Shown one piece after another: positions 34,360 to 42,435 of a stretch of 64,000 nt of DNA. The stretch lies in assembly GCF_011009015.1 (NCBI RefSeq), contig NZ_CP048878.1, positions 1,649,001 through 1,713,000 on the forward strand, read 5' to 3'. The position numbers were made by a program, and so were the translations under genes. The DNA comes from Spartinivicinus ruber (lineage in GTDB: Bacteria > Pseudomonadota > Gammaproteobacteria > Pseudomonadales > Zooshikellaceae). Within the stretch, counting starts at the first letter, position 1. Each line of letters opens with the position of its first letter. The notes under the pieces were generated by a model, which was not told the origin of the DNA, did no database searches, and saw nothing but the letters and a program-made list of their open reading frames with translations.

Positions 34360-36003
34360 ATGGAAACTAAAATAATTAAGCCTACTAAGTCAGCTTATGA
34401 CTATCCATTATTGCTGAAGCGATTACTGTTGTCAGGAGGGCGTTATGAGCCCAAGCGGGAAATTGTCTATCGTGACCAGGTTCGTTATAACTATGCTTCT
34501 TTAAGGGAGCGTATCTGTCGTCTAGCCAATTTATTGGTAAAAGCTGGGGTAAAACCTGGCGATACGGTAGGTGTATTGGAGTGGGATAGCCATCGTTACC
34601 TCGAATGTATGTTTGCTATTCCGATGATTGGGGCGATTATCCATACAGTTAATATTCGTCTGTCACCTGAACAAGTGTTGTATACCATGAATCATGCAGA
34701 TGACACTTTAGTACTAGTGAATGATGAATTCTTACCCATTATTGAAGGTATTCATGATCAACTGAAAACGGTCACTAATTATGTATTAATGTCTGACAAT
34801 AAAGATGCCACTGTTCCAGACAAGCTGCCTTTTATTGGGGAGTATGAGCAACTCTTGGCAGATGAAGATACGCATTATGATTTCCCAGATTTTGATGAAA
34901 ATAGTGTGGCCACAACCTTTTATACGACAGGTACTACTGGTAATCCAAAGGGAGTGTATTTCACTCACAGACAATTAGTGTTGCACTCTTTGGTTATTGC
35001 TCAGGCGCTAGGCACTTTATCTGGCCATAATTTAATGAAGTCATCTGATGTGTATATGCCTATCACTCCAATGTTTCATGTGCATGGTTGGGGGGTACCT
35101 TATGCAGCAACAATGTTAGGTGCTAAGCAAGTTTATCCAGGGCGTTATGAGCCAGAAATGTTGCTCAAGCTGTACATGCAAGAAAAAGTGTCCTTTTCCC
35201 ACTGCGTGCCTACCATTATGTTTATGATTGTCCAGGCAGCAAAGGCTAATAATATTAAGTTTAATAATTGGAAAGTATTAATTGGAGGCTCTGCATTGCC
35301 CAAAGGATTAGCTGTTGCAGCAAGAGAAGTTGGGATTCATCTAAATGGTGCTTATGGTATGTCCGAAACTTGTCCACTGTTAGCTGTTGCCTATTTAAAT
35401 GAAGATTTACAAGCATTAAGCCCAGATGAACAATTAAATTATCGGATTAAAACCGGTGTACCTTCCGCTTTGGTTGACTTAGAAGTAATGGATGAGAGTG
35501 GCAATATTTTACCCCATGATGGTGAATCGATAGGAGAAATTGTTTGTCGTGCCCCTTGGCTGACTCCAGGCTATTTTAAAGAGCCCGAAAAAAGCGAAGA
35601 TTTATGGCAAGGCGGTTGGTTACATACGGGAGATATGGCCACCATTGATGAAATGGGTTTTATTCAGATTTGTGACCGGATGAAAGACATTATTAAAACG
35701 GGTGGTGAGTGGATATCATCCCTTGATCTAGAAAACTTACTATCACAACATTCAGCAGTCGCAGAGGCTGCTGTAGTGGGGATACCTGATGATCGCTGGG
35801 GAGAACGGCCGTTTGCCATGTTAGTGCTGGAAAAAGACCAAATGGTAACAGCTGATGATATTAAACAACATTTACAAAAACATGTAGAAGAAGGTGAAAT
35901 TAATAAATGGGCTATACCGGACCGCATTGAATTTGTAGAAGCGATTCCAAGAACGAGTGTAGGAAAAATTGATAAGAAAAAAATTCGATCAGATATGCAA
36001 TAA
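34360..36003 (+). CDS. Medium/long-chain fatty acid--CoA ligase (AlkK-like)
   Basis: 547 aa, an AMP-binding enzyme that activates fatty acids to acyl-CoA. The P-loop-like motif YTTGTTGNPKGVYFTH starts at about residue 188; HTGDMATIDEMGFIQICDR and KTGGEWISS are the C-terminal hinge motifs, and the catalytic Lys is in RTSVGKIDKKKI. The length and pattern fit AlkK-type medium-chain ligases. Cytoplasmic. The start ATG has GAAAGGAA upstream. It is divergent from the thiolase gene, with a 201-base gap between them. Confidence 0.92.
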   Translation: METKIIKPTKSAYDYPLLLKRLLLSGGRYEPKREIVYRDQVRYNYASLRERICRLANLLVKAGVKPGDTVGVLEWDSHRYLECMFAIPMIGAIIHTVNIRLSPEQVLYTMNHADDTLVLVNDEFLPIIEGIHDQLKTVTNYVLMSDNKDATVPDKLPFIGEYEQLLADEDTHYDFPDFDENSVATTFYTTGTTGNPKGVYFTHRQLVLHSLVIAQALGTLSGHNLMKSSDVYMPITPMFHVHGWGVPYAATMLGAKQVYPGRYEPEMLLKLYMQEKVSFSHCVPTIMFMIVQAAKANNIKFNNWKVLIGGSALPKGLAVAAREVGIHLNGAYGMSETCPLLAVAYLNEDLQALSPDEQLNYRIKTGVPSALVDLEVMDESGNILPHDGESIGEIVCRAPWLTPGYFKEPEKSEDLWQGGWLHTGDMATIDEMGFIQICDRMKDIIKTGGEWISSLDLENLLSQHSAVAEAAVVGIPDDRWGERPFAMLVLEKDQMVTADDIKQHLQKHVEEGEINKWAIPDRIEFVEAIPRTSVGKIDKKKIRSDMQ

Positions 36004-36057
36004 TATTATATCTGTAATTACCGCCACTTATCTCTTACCTTAAATATCCTATGGAAT

Positions 36058-36083
36058 ATTTGGGGTAAGCCCCCAATTTTTTA
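36058..36083 (+). terminator. Terminator after the acyl-CoA ligase gene
   Basis: TTGGGG and CCCCAA form a short GC-rich stem around TAAGC and are followed by TTTTTT, about 55 bases after the stop. It looks like an intrinsic terminator. Confidence 0.7.
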
Positions 36084-36195
36084 TCACTATCAGCTACAAT
36101 TAGTCAGTAACTGCCTTATACCTTGCCCATTGGGTATAGCAGGAGGGGGGTAGTATATAATCAAGATCGACTTGCACTTTGCCAAGGAGGGGGGT

Positions 36196-37377
36196 ATGTC
36201 GTCTCAACCTACCATTGCTATTTATGATGAGTCATTTAATGGTCCTTTGACTGAACGGCTTAAGAAATATTTCGAAGTGGTTCCACTCCGGGTGACTGAT
36301 GATTGTTTTACTGCTGCAGAAAACCCTGCTATTGAGGTAATAATTTTACGAGTAAAAGATCGTGATGAAAAAATATTAACATTGTGTCAGCAATTATATG
36401 AGTTTGACCAAGCTAATAACATTTCAGTTGTGCTGGTTTCTGATTGTCAAGAACTAGATTTTAAAGTGAAAGCTCTGGAAATGGGTTGTCATGACTTAAT
36501 TGCTAGCTCTGTATCTGATCAGGAATTAAATGCGCGAATAACTAAAGAAATATACCATTCAATTGCCAGTCGCCAGTTGAAAAAAAGATTACAACTCAAA
36601 CGACCAGAATTTACCGCTGACAGGCAAAAATATTTATTAAAAGAGGTAGTTCGTTTTAGTGTGGAAGCTGTTCATGCTGCAAATATAGATGAACTCAGCC
36701 AACAAGTATTTAAAACCATGAGGGCGTTTAATTTAGAGTGTAGCTTGCAGTTAAGATGTCAACACTCGGTAAAAAATATGGAAGCCCATGGTATGGCGAA
36801 AGCGCTAGAGTCGCAGTTGCTAGACCAGCTTAGAGGGATGGGTGATCGGTATCAGTTTGGTAAAAAATGTATCTTTAATTATGGAAATGTTTCGTTATTG
36901 GTTAAATCTATTCCAGCAGAAATAGCGAAAGATAAAAAATTAATCTTCGTATTAATTGAAAAAATTATCCGAGTGGTTGACCGTCAACTTTTAGTATTAG
37001 AAGAGCATAACCAACTTAAAGAGCAGCGGGAAATCTTAAAAATGCTGGTACTTCGGGTGCATCGTTATGTGCAAAAAACTGGAGATGGTTATCAAGAGGT
37101 GATGCGCCAAATTGCTGAAGTAGCGGAAAATACTGCACATGAACTGGAAGAGGCTGTCGCTAGTTTACCTATCGACGATAATGATCTAACACACTGTGAT
37201 CGTATTATTAGTAGCAGTATTCAGCAATTCGATAGCTTGCTTGAAAAGGGAATCTGTTTAGATGAAGACTTTGAACAAATGATATACCGAATGGCAGACA
37301 TTGTGTTATCCAATAAAGTAACTGATCGGGTCAGGTTAATTTCAGAACTGCTTGCTAGTGGTCCATGTGCAAAATAA
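36196..37377 (+). CDS. Pseudo-receiver protein with a C-terminal helical region
   Basis: 393 aa from the ATG at 36196, which is preceded by AAGGAGG; an in-frame TTG at 36172 is less likely. Residues 1-125 have the alternating fold of a response-regulator receiver (PTIAIYDES, ISVVLVSD, MGCHDLIASSVSDQELNARI), but the phosphate-accepting Asp position reads IILRVKD, so it cannot be phosphorylated in the normal way. The middle part (about 150-280) looks GAF-like, and the last 100 residues are helical. Similar proteins act as adaptors or inactive regulators; the partner is unknown. Confidence 0.65.
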   Translation: MSSQPTIAIYDESFNGPLTERLKKYFEVVPLRVTDDCFTAAENPAIEVIILRVKDRDEKILTLCQQLYEFDQANNISVVLVSDCQELDFKVKALEMGCHDLIASSVSDQELNARITKEIYHSIASRQLKKRLQLKRPEFTADRQKYLLKEVVRFSVEAVHAANIDELSQQVFKTMRAFNLECSLQLRCQHSVKNMEAHGMAKALESQLLDQLRGMGDRYQFGKKCIFNYGNVSLLVKSIPAEIAKDKKLIFVLIEKIIRVVDRQLLVLEEHNQLKEQREILKMLVLRVHRYVQKTGDGYQEVMRQIAEVAENTAHELEEAVASLPIDDNDLTHCDRIISSSIQQFDSLLEKGICLDEDFEQMIYRMADIVLSNKVTDRVRLISELLASGPCAK

Positions 37378-37392
37378 AGTCACAAATTAACG

Positions 37393-37506
37393 TATACCCG
37401 TCGCGAATCATTTCTAGGTTTTGTTATCGTCGTTCCTCAATTTATATAGATTCATGGGGCTTCGTTACTTGATGGTCTTACCTAAAAACCCTTTGCATTG
37501 GGTATA
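37393..37506. repeat. Dispersed palindromic element (114 bp)
   Basis: It begins TATACCCGTCGCGAATCATT, then TAGGTTTTGTTATCGTCG, and ends CCTAAAAACCCTTTGCATTG followed by GGTATA. The ends are inverted copies of each other. The internal words GGGGCTTCGTTACTTGATGG are shared with the copy at 47230. It lies in the 346-base gene-less gap before the OmpA gene; no gene is seen in the rest (37507-37723). Confidence 0.8.
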
Positions 37507-37723
37507 TACGCCACTAGTTAGCTTAACTGATATCATTCGCTATGCGTATAACGTGTTGTATATAACCTTTTAATGTATATCTTTTTTATTGCCAAATTCA
37601 CAAACTTTGATCGTTTACTTTTTGTCGTAAGGTAATGAGGTTACAATCGGTCGAACTAAAAAAGTGGCCAATGGGTCACTATAGCTTTATGAAAGTAATC
37701 CACTTTTTGTATAGGATGCTTAT

Positions 37724-38374
37724 ATGATAAAGAAAATTGCTGCGACAACCTTGGCTGTAACAGTATTGGCGGGCTGCCAAACGACGAATCCATATACCGG
37801 GGAAGGAGAGTTTAATAAAACTTCCAAATACGGTGGGATTGGTGCATTGGCTGGTGCTGTCGTAGGTGGTATCGCGGATGGAAAAAAAGGTGCGCTGAAA
37901 GGTGCTGCTGTGGGTGCTGCAGCAGGAGCTGGGTATGGTTACTATGTTGATCGACAAGAAGACAAGCTAAGAGCTCAGCTTCGTGGTACAGGCGTGCAAG
38001 TACAACGCCAGGGTAACCATTTACGTTTGATTATGCCAGGTAACATAACTTTTAATACCAACTCATACGACATTCAAGCTGGTTTTTATCGAGTACTCAA
38101 TTCAGTGTCAACTGTGTTGAAAGAGTTTGATAAGAATGGTGTCGAAGTTGTTGGACACACTGATAGTACGGGTGGGTATCAATACAACCAGCAACTGTCG
38201 CAGAAGCGGGCACAAAGTGTTGCCAGTTACTTGATAAACCAAGGTGTTACACCAAACCGAGTCAGCTATTATGGAGCTGGCCCTGATAACCCAATTGCTG
38301 ACAATAGCTCAGCTGGCGGTCGTCAGCAGAATCGCCGGGTTGAAATTAACTTGCAGCCGCCGGCTCAATATTAA
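37724..38374 (+). CDS. OmpA-family outer-membrane lipoprotein with glycine zipper (YiaD-like)
   Basis: 216 aa. The signal peptide ends in a lipobox (VLAGC, Cys at residue 18). A glycine-zipper region (about 37-85: GGIGALAGAVVGGIADGKKG) is followed by an OmpA/MotB C-terminal domain (about 105-215) with the peptidoglycan-binding motif VVGHTDSTGGYQYNQQLSQKR. The conserved Asp and Arg of the OmpA fold are present. It probably anchors the outer membrane to peptidoglycan. The start ATG follows AGGATGC. An 11-bp stem follows the stop. Confidence 0.93.
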   Translation: MIKKIAATTLAVTVLAGCQTTNPYTGEGEFNKTSKYGGIGALAGAVVGGIADGKKGALKGAAVGAAAGAGYGYYVDRQEDKLRAQLRGTGVQVQRQGNHLRLIMPGNITFNTNSYDIQAGFYRVLNSVSTVLKEFDKNGVEVVGHTDSTGGYQYNQQLSQKRAQSVASYLINQGVTPNRVSYYGAGPDNPIADNSSAGGRQQNRRVEINLQPPAQY

Positions 38375-38393
38375 TATCTTCTAATGATTGCTT

Positions 38394-38424
38394 ATGTTAT
38401 AGATGCCTTAGGTATCTATAACAT
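38394..38424 (+). terminator. Hairpin after the OmpA-family gene
   Basis: ATGTTATAGAT (38394-38404) pairs perfectly with ATCTATAACAT (38414-38424). It sits between two convergent genes. The stem is AT-rich and no T run follows, so its termination strength is uncertain. Confidence 0.5.
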
Positions 38425-38438
38425 TGGCCTGATTATTA

Positions 38439-38831
38439 CTATCTTGCAAACTTAATTCCAAGTGCTGTTACGAAGCCCCAAACCCAATTAAAAAACACGA
38501 CAAACAAGGGTGTCAGTAGTCCAAGTTCGAGACCTGCCATTCCCTTATGGGCTTTATAGGGGAATACCACAAACAGTTGGATAGCAGTTGGTGCTAAGCT
38601 AAGTAGGGTGCCTTTAAGCAGTAACTTTGACTTCATAAAAGGCAGTAAAAATAATAGGCTCCAGATTCCCCCCCAAACAATACGTGGATAAAGCCAAGCA
38701 GGGTTTAATGTTGGTGCAATAGCAACATCCATTGCTTTGGTAATTTCAAAATGACCAAATAGCCAAACGGTTAAGCTATTGGCTAAGGCACCTAAGCAAC
38801 CCGCCGCAAAATAAATCATAAGTTTTTTCAT
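38439..38831 (-). CDS. Hypothetical four-helix membrane protein
   Basis: 130 aa with about four predicted membrane helices (IYFAAGCLGALANSLTVWLF, IVWGGIWSLLFLLPFM, GTLLSLAPTAIQLFVVFPY and LTPLFVVFFNWVWGFVTALG). The N-terminus starts with a short basic stretch (MKKLM). Small inner-membrane proteins of this form are common in gammaproteobacteria, but I know no function. It is next to the ECF sigma/anti-sigma genes on the same strand; no operon link is clear (83-base gap). Confidence 0.6.
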   Translation of the reverse strand: MKKLMIYFAAGCLGALANSLTVWLFGHFEITKAMDVAIAPTLNPAWLYPRIVWGGIWSLLFLLPFMKSKLLLKGTLLSLAPTAIQLFVVFPYKAHKGMAGLELGLLTPLFVVFFNWVWGFVTALGIKFAR

Positions 38832-38914
38832 TGAAATGCCATCAATTAGTTTTGTTTATAAAAACTAGACGAAAATAGCGAGAAATGAGGTATCTATAGC
38901 CAAAGCACATGGAA

Positions 38915-39700
38915 TTATGAGCTTAGTTGGTCATAGGTCAGCTCTGCCAAGTTCAATAATTGGTCTCGTGGTAACTCTCCCGTTAGGGCATAGCCTAGTT
39001 CACGATCTACCCAATAGAATACACCTACCTTATTGGTTTGAGTGTAGTGAAAGGCAGTTTCACGATTTTCTGCTGCATCATGACGTACATAAAGGGTAAG
39101 GCGATTACCTGCATTATTTTCATACATAAAGTGAGCGACAGGCCCTTTATCACCCGGCAGCAGCCGTCCACCAACTAAGTGATAGCCTTGACTTGTTAGT
39201 TGTGGGATACGTAGTTGTGTACCCAACCGTTTTGAAAGCCATTTAACCAGGTGAGCTTCTTGATCAGCACCTACTTCGACTGGGTGGCGTACTTCAGGGG
39301 TGTAAACCACATGAGCTAACGTAGCTTGTTGGGCAAGTGGCAATATTGATGTTGGGGGATTGGAAGCTATAGGTGGAACACCCTGTGCTTTTTGAGTGCC
39401 TTGAAGATTAAAGCCAACTACACCTCCCAGCGTCATCCAGGCAACAGCAGCAGCTACTCGCAGCCAGGCTGGGCCTTTAGCTGTAGGGCGGCGAGCAGCT
39501 AGTTTTAAATGGCCTGGTATGGGAGCTGATAATTCAATCGCAAAAGCTTGTTGAATAGTTTGTTGCTGTTTTTTCCAATTATTTACTTTTTCAGCAGTTT
39601 CAGGGTGTTCTGTTAGCCACTGCTCTAGCTCATGCTGACGAGCTGCATCAAGCTGATTGTCCACATAAGCATGTAATTCATTTTCACTTGGCTTGTTCAT
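38915..39700 (-). CDS. Anti-sigma factor
   Basis: 261 aa. The N-terminal cytoplasmic helices (NELHAYVDNQLDAARQHELE) resemble the anti-sigma domain of RsgI/ChrR-like and RskA-like regulators, without a zinc finger. One membrane helix lies at about residues 80-100 (WLRVAAAVAWMTLGGVVGFN), then a periplasmic C-terminal domain. It overlaps the sigma factor gene by four bases (ATGA), a translationally coupled pair. The likely role is to hold the sigma factor until an envelope signal arrives. Confidence 0.85.
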   Translation of the reverse strand: MNKPSENELHAYVDNQLDAARQHELEQWLTEHPETAEKVNNWKKQQQTIQQAFAIELSAPIPGHLKLAARRPTAKGPAWLRVAAAVAWMTLGGVVGFNLQGTQKAQGVPPIASNPPTSILPLAQQATLAHVVYTPEVRHPVEVGADQEAHLVKWLSKRLGTQLRIPQLTSQGYHLVGGRLLPGDKGPVAHFMYENNAGNRLTLYVRHDAAENRETAFHYTQTNKVGVFYWVDRELGYALTGELPRDQLLNLAELTYDQLSS

Positions 39701-40203
39701 TTCACAATCCTCAGCGATTGCTGCTTATCAGGGGGAGTTGGCTCTTTTGCAAGTAGTTTGGCTAGTTTGCTACGTGCCCGGGACAGTCTCGACATGACTG
39801 TTCCCTGGGGGACACCTAAAATATTGGCTGTATCAGCATAGGAATATTCTTCAAGGGTTACTAGTAGCAATACTTCTCGTTGTTCAATTGGCAGTAGAGC
39901 GATAGCACTGCGAATATCACGTAACTCTAATGCATCGGTTTGAGTGGCTCGTGTGCTGGGCTCTTCATGAAGCTCATGTAAAGCATCAGCAATAGGCTTT
40001 CGGCTACGATATTGGTTAACAAACACGTTATGCATGATGGTCATTAACCATTTATCCAGCCGACTGCCACGCCGAAACAGGGATAGCTTTTTCCAGCCCC
40101 TTTCTAGAGTGTCCTGCACTAGGTCATCTGCTGCATGGTGATCACCTGTTAGTGCTATAGCATAACGACGCAGACGGGGCAGATAGACTTCAAAGCTATC
40201 CAT
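39697..40203 (-). CDS. ECF-type RNA polymerase sigma factor
   Basis: 168 aa, the size of an extracytoplasmic-function sigma factor. Region 2 has ADDLVQDTLERGWKKL, and region 4 the helix-turn-helix SYADTANILGVPQGTVMSRL. It is followed by its anti-sigma factor and preceded on the same strand by a secreted COG4315 protein (24-base gap), probably one operon. The signal is unknown; redox or metal stress is a guess only. The start ATG is at 40201-40203. Confidence 0.93.
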   Translation of the reverse strand: MDSFEVYLPRLRRYAIALTGDHHAADDLVQDTLERGWKKLSLFRRGSRLDKWLMTIMHNVFVNQYRSRKPIADALHELHEEPSTRATQTDALELRDIRSAIALLPIEQREVLLLVTLEEYSYADTANILGVPQGTVMSRLSRARSKLAKLLAKEPTPPDKQQSLRIVK

Positions 40204-40227
40204 ACATCACCTCATGAACAGCAGTAA

Positions 40228-40602
40228 TTACTTCGCAATACGCCAAACGTTTTTAACCCCATCACCTGTGGTATCACCAGGCTGTTTATCTTTAACCCAG
40301 AAATACAAAGGCTTACCTTTCACTGCCCATTGTTTGCTACCATCATCACGGGTGATAATAGAAAAGCTTCCAGTTGGTTTTGCATTTTTTTTAGCAAACA
40401 GGGGTGGCCACAGGCTGGCACACTTATCATTACAGACACTTTTTCCAGAATTGGCGACATCTTTGTCAAAGGTATAAAGGGTCATGCCATTTTCCCCAAC
40501 TAATATGCCGTTTTGTTGTTGTGCTGGGGCATGTCCTGCACTGGCGCAAGCGGCTGTCGTCGTAATAAATAGTGCAGCAATGGTTAGGTTTAGTTTATTC
40601 AT
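40228..40602 (-). CDS. COG4315-type secreted protein
   Basis: 124 aa with a signal peptide (MNKLNLTIAALFITTTAACA; the Cys makes a lipoprotein possible). The mature part has the paired repeat of COG4315: ENGMTLYTFDKDVANSGKSV with CNDKC and SLWPP, then DDGSKQWAVKGKPLYFWVKD and a PGDTTGDGV loop. The function of the family is unknown; the two cysteines may form a disulfide. It is upstream of, and probably cotranscribed with, the ECF sigma and anti-sigma genes. Confidence 0.85.
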   Translation of the reverse strand: MNKLNLTIAALFITTTAACASAGHAPAQQQNGILVGENGMTLYTFDKDVANSGKSVCNDKCASLWPPLFAKKNAKPTGSFSIITRDDGSKQWAVKGKPLYFWVKDKQPGDTTGDGVKNVWRIAK

Positions 40603-40616
40603 TAGTCACTCCTATC

Positions 40617-40756
40617 GAGGCTGTCGCAAAACTACTGCGCTTGCAAATGCTGTGTTAAAAATCGACTCAAAATGCTCATTTATTAAGTATAAACTCCGCT
40701 TTTTCGCCGATTTTTGCCATGTCTTTGCTTCGCTCATAATCTTTTGCGACACCCTC
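40617..40756. mobile_element. MITE-like element with 15-bp inverted ends (140 bp)
   Basis: Ends: GAGGCTGTCGCAAAA (40617-40631) and TTTTGCGACACCCTC (40742-40756), which are inverted with one mismatch. The middle contains inverted words AAAAATCG and CGATTTTT and the stretch TGCTCATTTATTAAGTATAA. The lack of any coding frame, and ends resembling a transposon, indicate a non-autonomous element. Its inner words recur in the hairpin at 9166. Confidence 0.7.
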
Positions 40757-40944
40757 TATCATGGTAATAACGAGTTAAATTCTGTTTAAGTAACAGTCGT
40801 AATAGTTAACAGGAGCTTTTATCTGTTTATTCCCAAAGTTGTTAAAAAAATCTTTGTCGGTTATTTATTGTTTTTGATTGTTGTGGTGATAGGTATTGCA
40901 GATAGGAATTAAAAATAAATAGAGCTACTGGCAAAAATAAAAAC

Positions 40945-40990
40945 AAAAAAGCCATCCTATTAAATTTTTTTTAGAGGATGGCTTTTTTGT
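40945..40990 (-). terminator. Bidirectional terminator downstream of spy
   Basis: GCCATCCT (40951-40958) pairs with AGGATGGC (40975-40982). The stem is flanked by an A run on the left and a T run on the right, so it can stop transcripts on either strand; on the minus strand it lies about 37 bases after the spy stop. Confidence 0.88.
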
Positions 40991-41018
40991 TTTAAATTAA
41001 TTGTTTAAAAAGCAAGGA

Positions 41019-41438
41019 TTATTGTGTTGCATTTTCTCCTTCTGTTGAACGCTTGCCTTTAGAATCATGGGGCTTATCTTCACACATGCGTTTTTTGTGT
41101 TTTTGATGGCGTTCTTTACGTTTTTCGTGTAGCTGATTAAATTTTTCCAATTGCTCTGGTGTTAATACACCAGTAAGTTGGTTGACGGTGTTTTGATGAA
41201 CTTGTTCCATTTCTGCTTGAATTTGTGGTCGATACTTTTCATGAATGGCACAGCGTTCTTTGCGTTGGCTGTTCATAATGGAGTGAAAGGCTTCTTTTTG
41301 TTCGTCTGTCATTGATAGCTCTTTAACAAGACGGGGACCTTTGTGCTTACCTGGGTGACCACCTTCCCAAGCAAAACTATTAAAAGCTAATGGAATAGTC
41401 AGTGCTAGGGCTGCTAAGCTGTAACCAAATTTTTTCAT
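41019..41438 (-). CDS. spy: Spy/CpxP-family periplasmic chaperone
   Basis: 139 aa from the ATG at 41438, with GAGGT upstream (an ATG at 41456 would add six residues). The signal peptide is MKKFGYSLAALALTIPLAFN. The mature protein is helical and charged, with two LTxxQ-type motifs: LSMTDEQKEAF and LTGVLTPEQLEKF. Spy/CpxP proteins are chaperones or stress sensors in the periplasm. It lies just downstream of baeR-baeS on the same strand, and in E. coli spy is a target of BaeSR. Confidence 0.9.
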   Translation of the reverse strand: MKKFGYSLAALALTIPLAFNSFAWEGGHPGKHKGPRLVKELSMTDEQKEAFHSIMNSQRKERCAIHEKYRPQIQAEMEQVHQNTVNQLTGVLTPEQLEKFNQLHEKRKERHQKHKKRMCEDKPHDSKGKRSTEGENATQ

Positions 41439-41631
41439 CTCTTTTACCTCGTCCATTGCTATAACAAACAGTTTTTCTATCTTTCTATCGAGCTGCTAAT
41501 TTGTCGATGATTTAAAGATACATAACGAATGAGGAAGAAATGTGGAAGAAATAAGGAACCTACTAGTTTTGTCCTTCTTCGCGAAGGATATACTTATCAC
41601 GATTCATCTTTAGGTGTTAAAAAAAGTAATA

Positions 41632-41759
41632 ATACCCACAGCGAAGGGCATTTTAGGCGAGGCCATCGAGCGATGAAGCCCCAGGAGTTTAGATCAGCTA
41701 AATGACTGGGGTGAAGAGCGACGGATAACAAAGCCTAAAATTCATTCGCGAAGGGTATA
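41632..41759. repeat. Dispersed palindromic element overlapping the end of baeR
   Basis: 128 bp, in inverted orientation relative to the copy at 37393. The left end is ATACCCACAGCGAAGGGCAT, then TTTAGG; the right end is GGATAACAAAGCCTAAAATT, then CATTCGCGAAGGGTATA. The right end is also the last codons of baeR (minus strand: TAT ACC CTT CGC GAA TGA). A second, less complete copy of the family end lies at about 41580 (TCGCGAAGGATATAC). Confidence 0.8.
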
Positions 41760-42416
41760 ACCTGCTCCGTAAATGGAATGAATCATCTCTTGCTCCCCAT
41801 TAATCTCCGCCAGCTTCTTACGTATTTTTTTGATATGGCTGTCAATAGTGCGATCACTGACGATGCGATGATCTTCGTAAATGTGTTCCATTAACTGCTG
41901 ACGATTAAAGATGCGGCCAGGTTTGTCGGCGAGTATCTGCAATAACTTAAATTCAATCGCTGTTAAGGGAACTGGTTTGCCAAAATAGGTAGCAGCGAGC
42001 TGTTCTGCATCTAATTGCAGTGGGCTAGTGACTGTTGCTTCTGTATTGGTGTGGGGGTGAGCTCGGCGTAATACCGCTTTAACCCGGGCGACGACTTCCC
42101 TAGGGCTGTAAGGTTTGCATATATAATCATCGGCTCCTAGCTCAAGACCTAGCAGTCTATCAATTTCGTCAACCCGAGCCGTCACCATAATAATGGGTAC
42201 ACTGGAAAAGCTTCTGATAGCCTTGCATATTTCCAAACCATCCATACCTGGCACCATTAAATCCAGCAAAATTAATTCCGGCTGATTGGCTTTTACCCAG
42301 GGCACGACGGCTGTGCCTTCATGGAATATTGTGGGCTCGAAACCCGCATTGGCAATATAATCAGCTAGTAATTTAGCGAGCTTTACTTCATCTTCAACTA
42401 TCAGTATTAGCTTCAT
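41742..42416 (-). CDS. baeR: Response regulator BaeR
   Basis: 224 aa. The receiver domain (1-120) has the acidic pocket (VEDEVKL), the phospho-acceptor Asp in LILLDLMVPG and ADDYICKPYSPREVVARVKA. The C-terminal winged-helix OmpR-type domain has RTIDSHIKKIRKKL. The ICKPYSPREVVARVKA stretch and the pairing with the kinase and spy point to BaeR, an envelope-stress regulator. The protein ends in YTLRE, and the codons for this end and its stop lie within a repeat element. Confidence 0.9.
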   Translation of the reverse strand: MKLILIVEDEVKLAKLLADYIANAGFEPTIFHEGTAVVPWVKANQPELILLDLMVPGMDGLEICKAIRSFSSVPIIMVTARVDEIDRLLGLELGADDYICKPYSPREVVARVKAVLRRAHPHTNTEATVTSPLQLDAEQLAATYFGKPVPLTAIEFKLLQILADKPGRIFNRQQLMEHIYEDHRIVSDRTIDSHIKKIRKKLAEINGEQEMIHSIYGAGYTLRE

Positions 42417-42435
42417 AGTACACTTAGCATCACCT

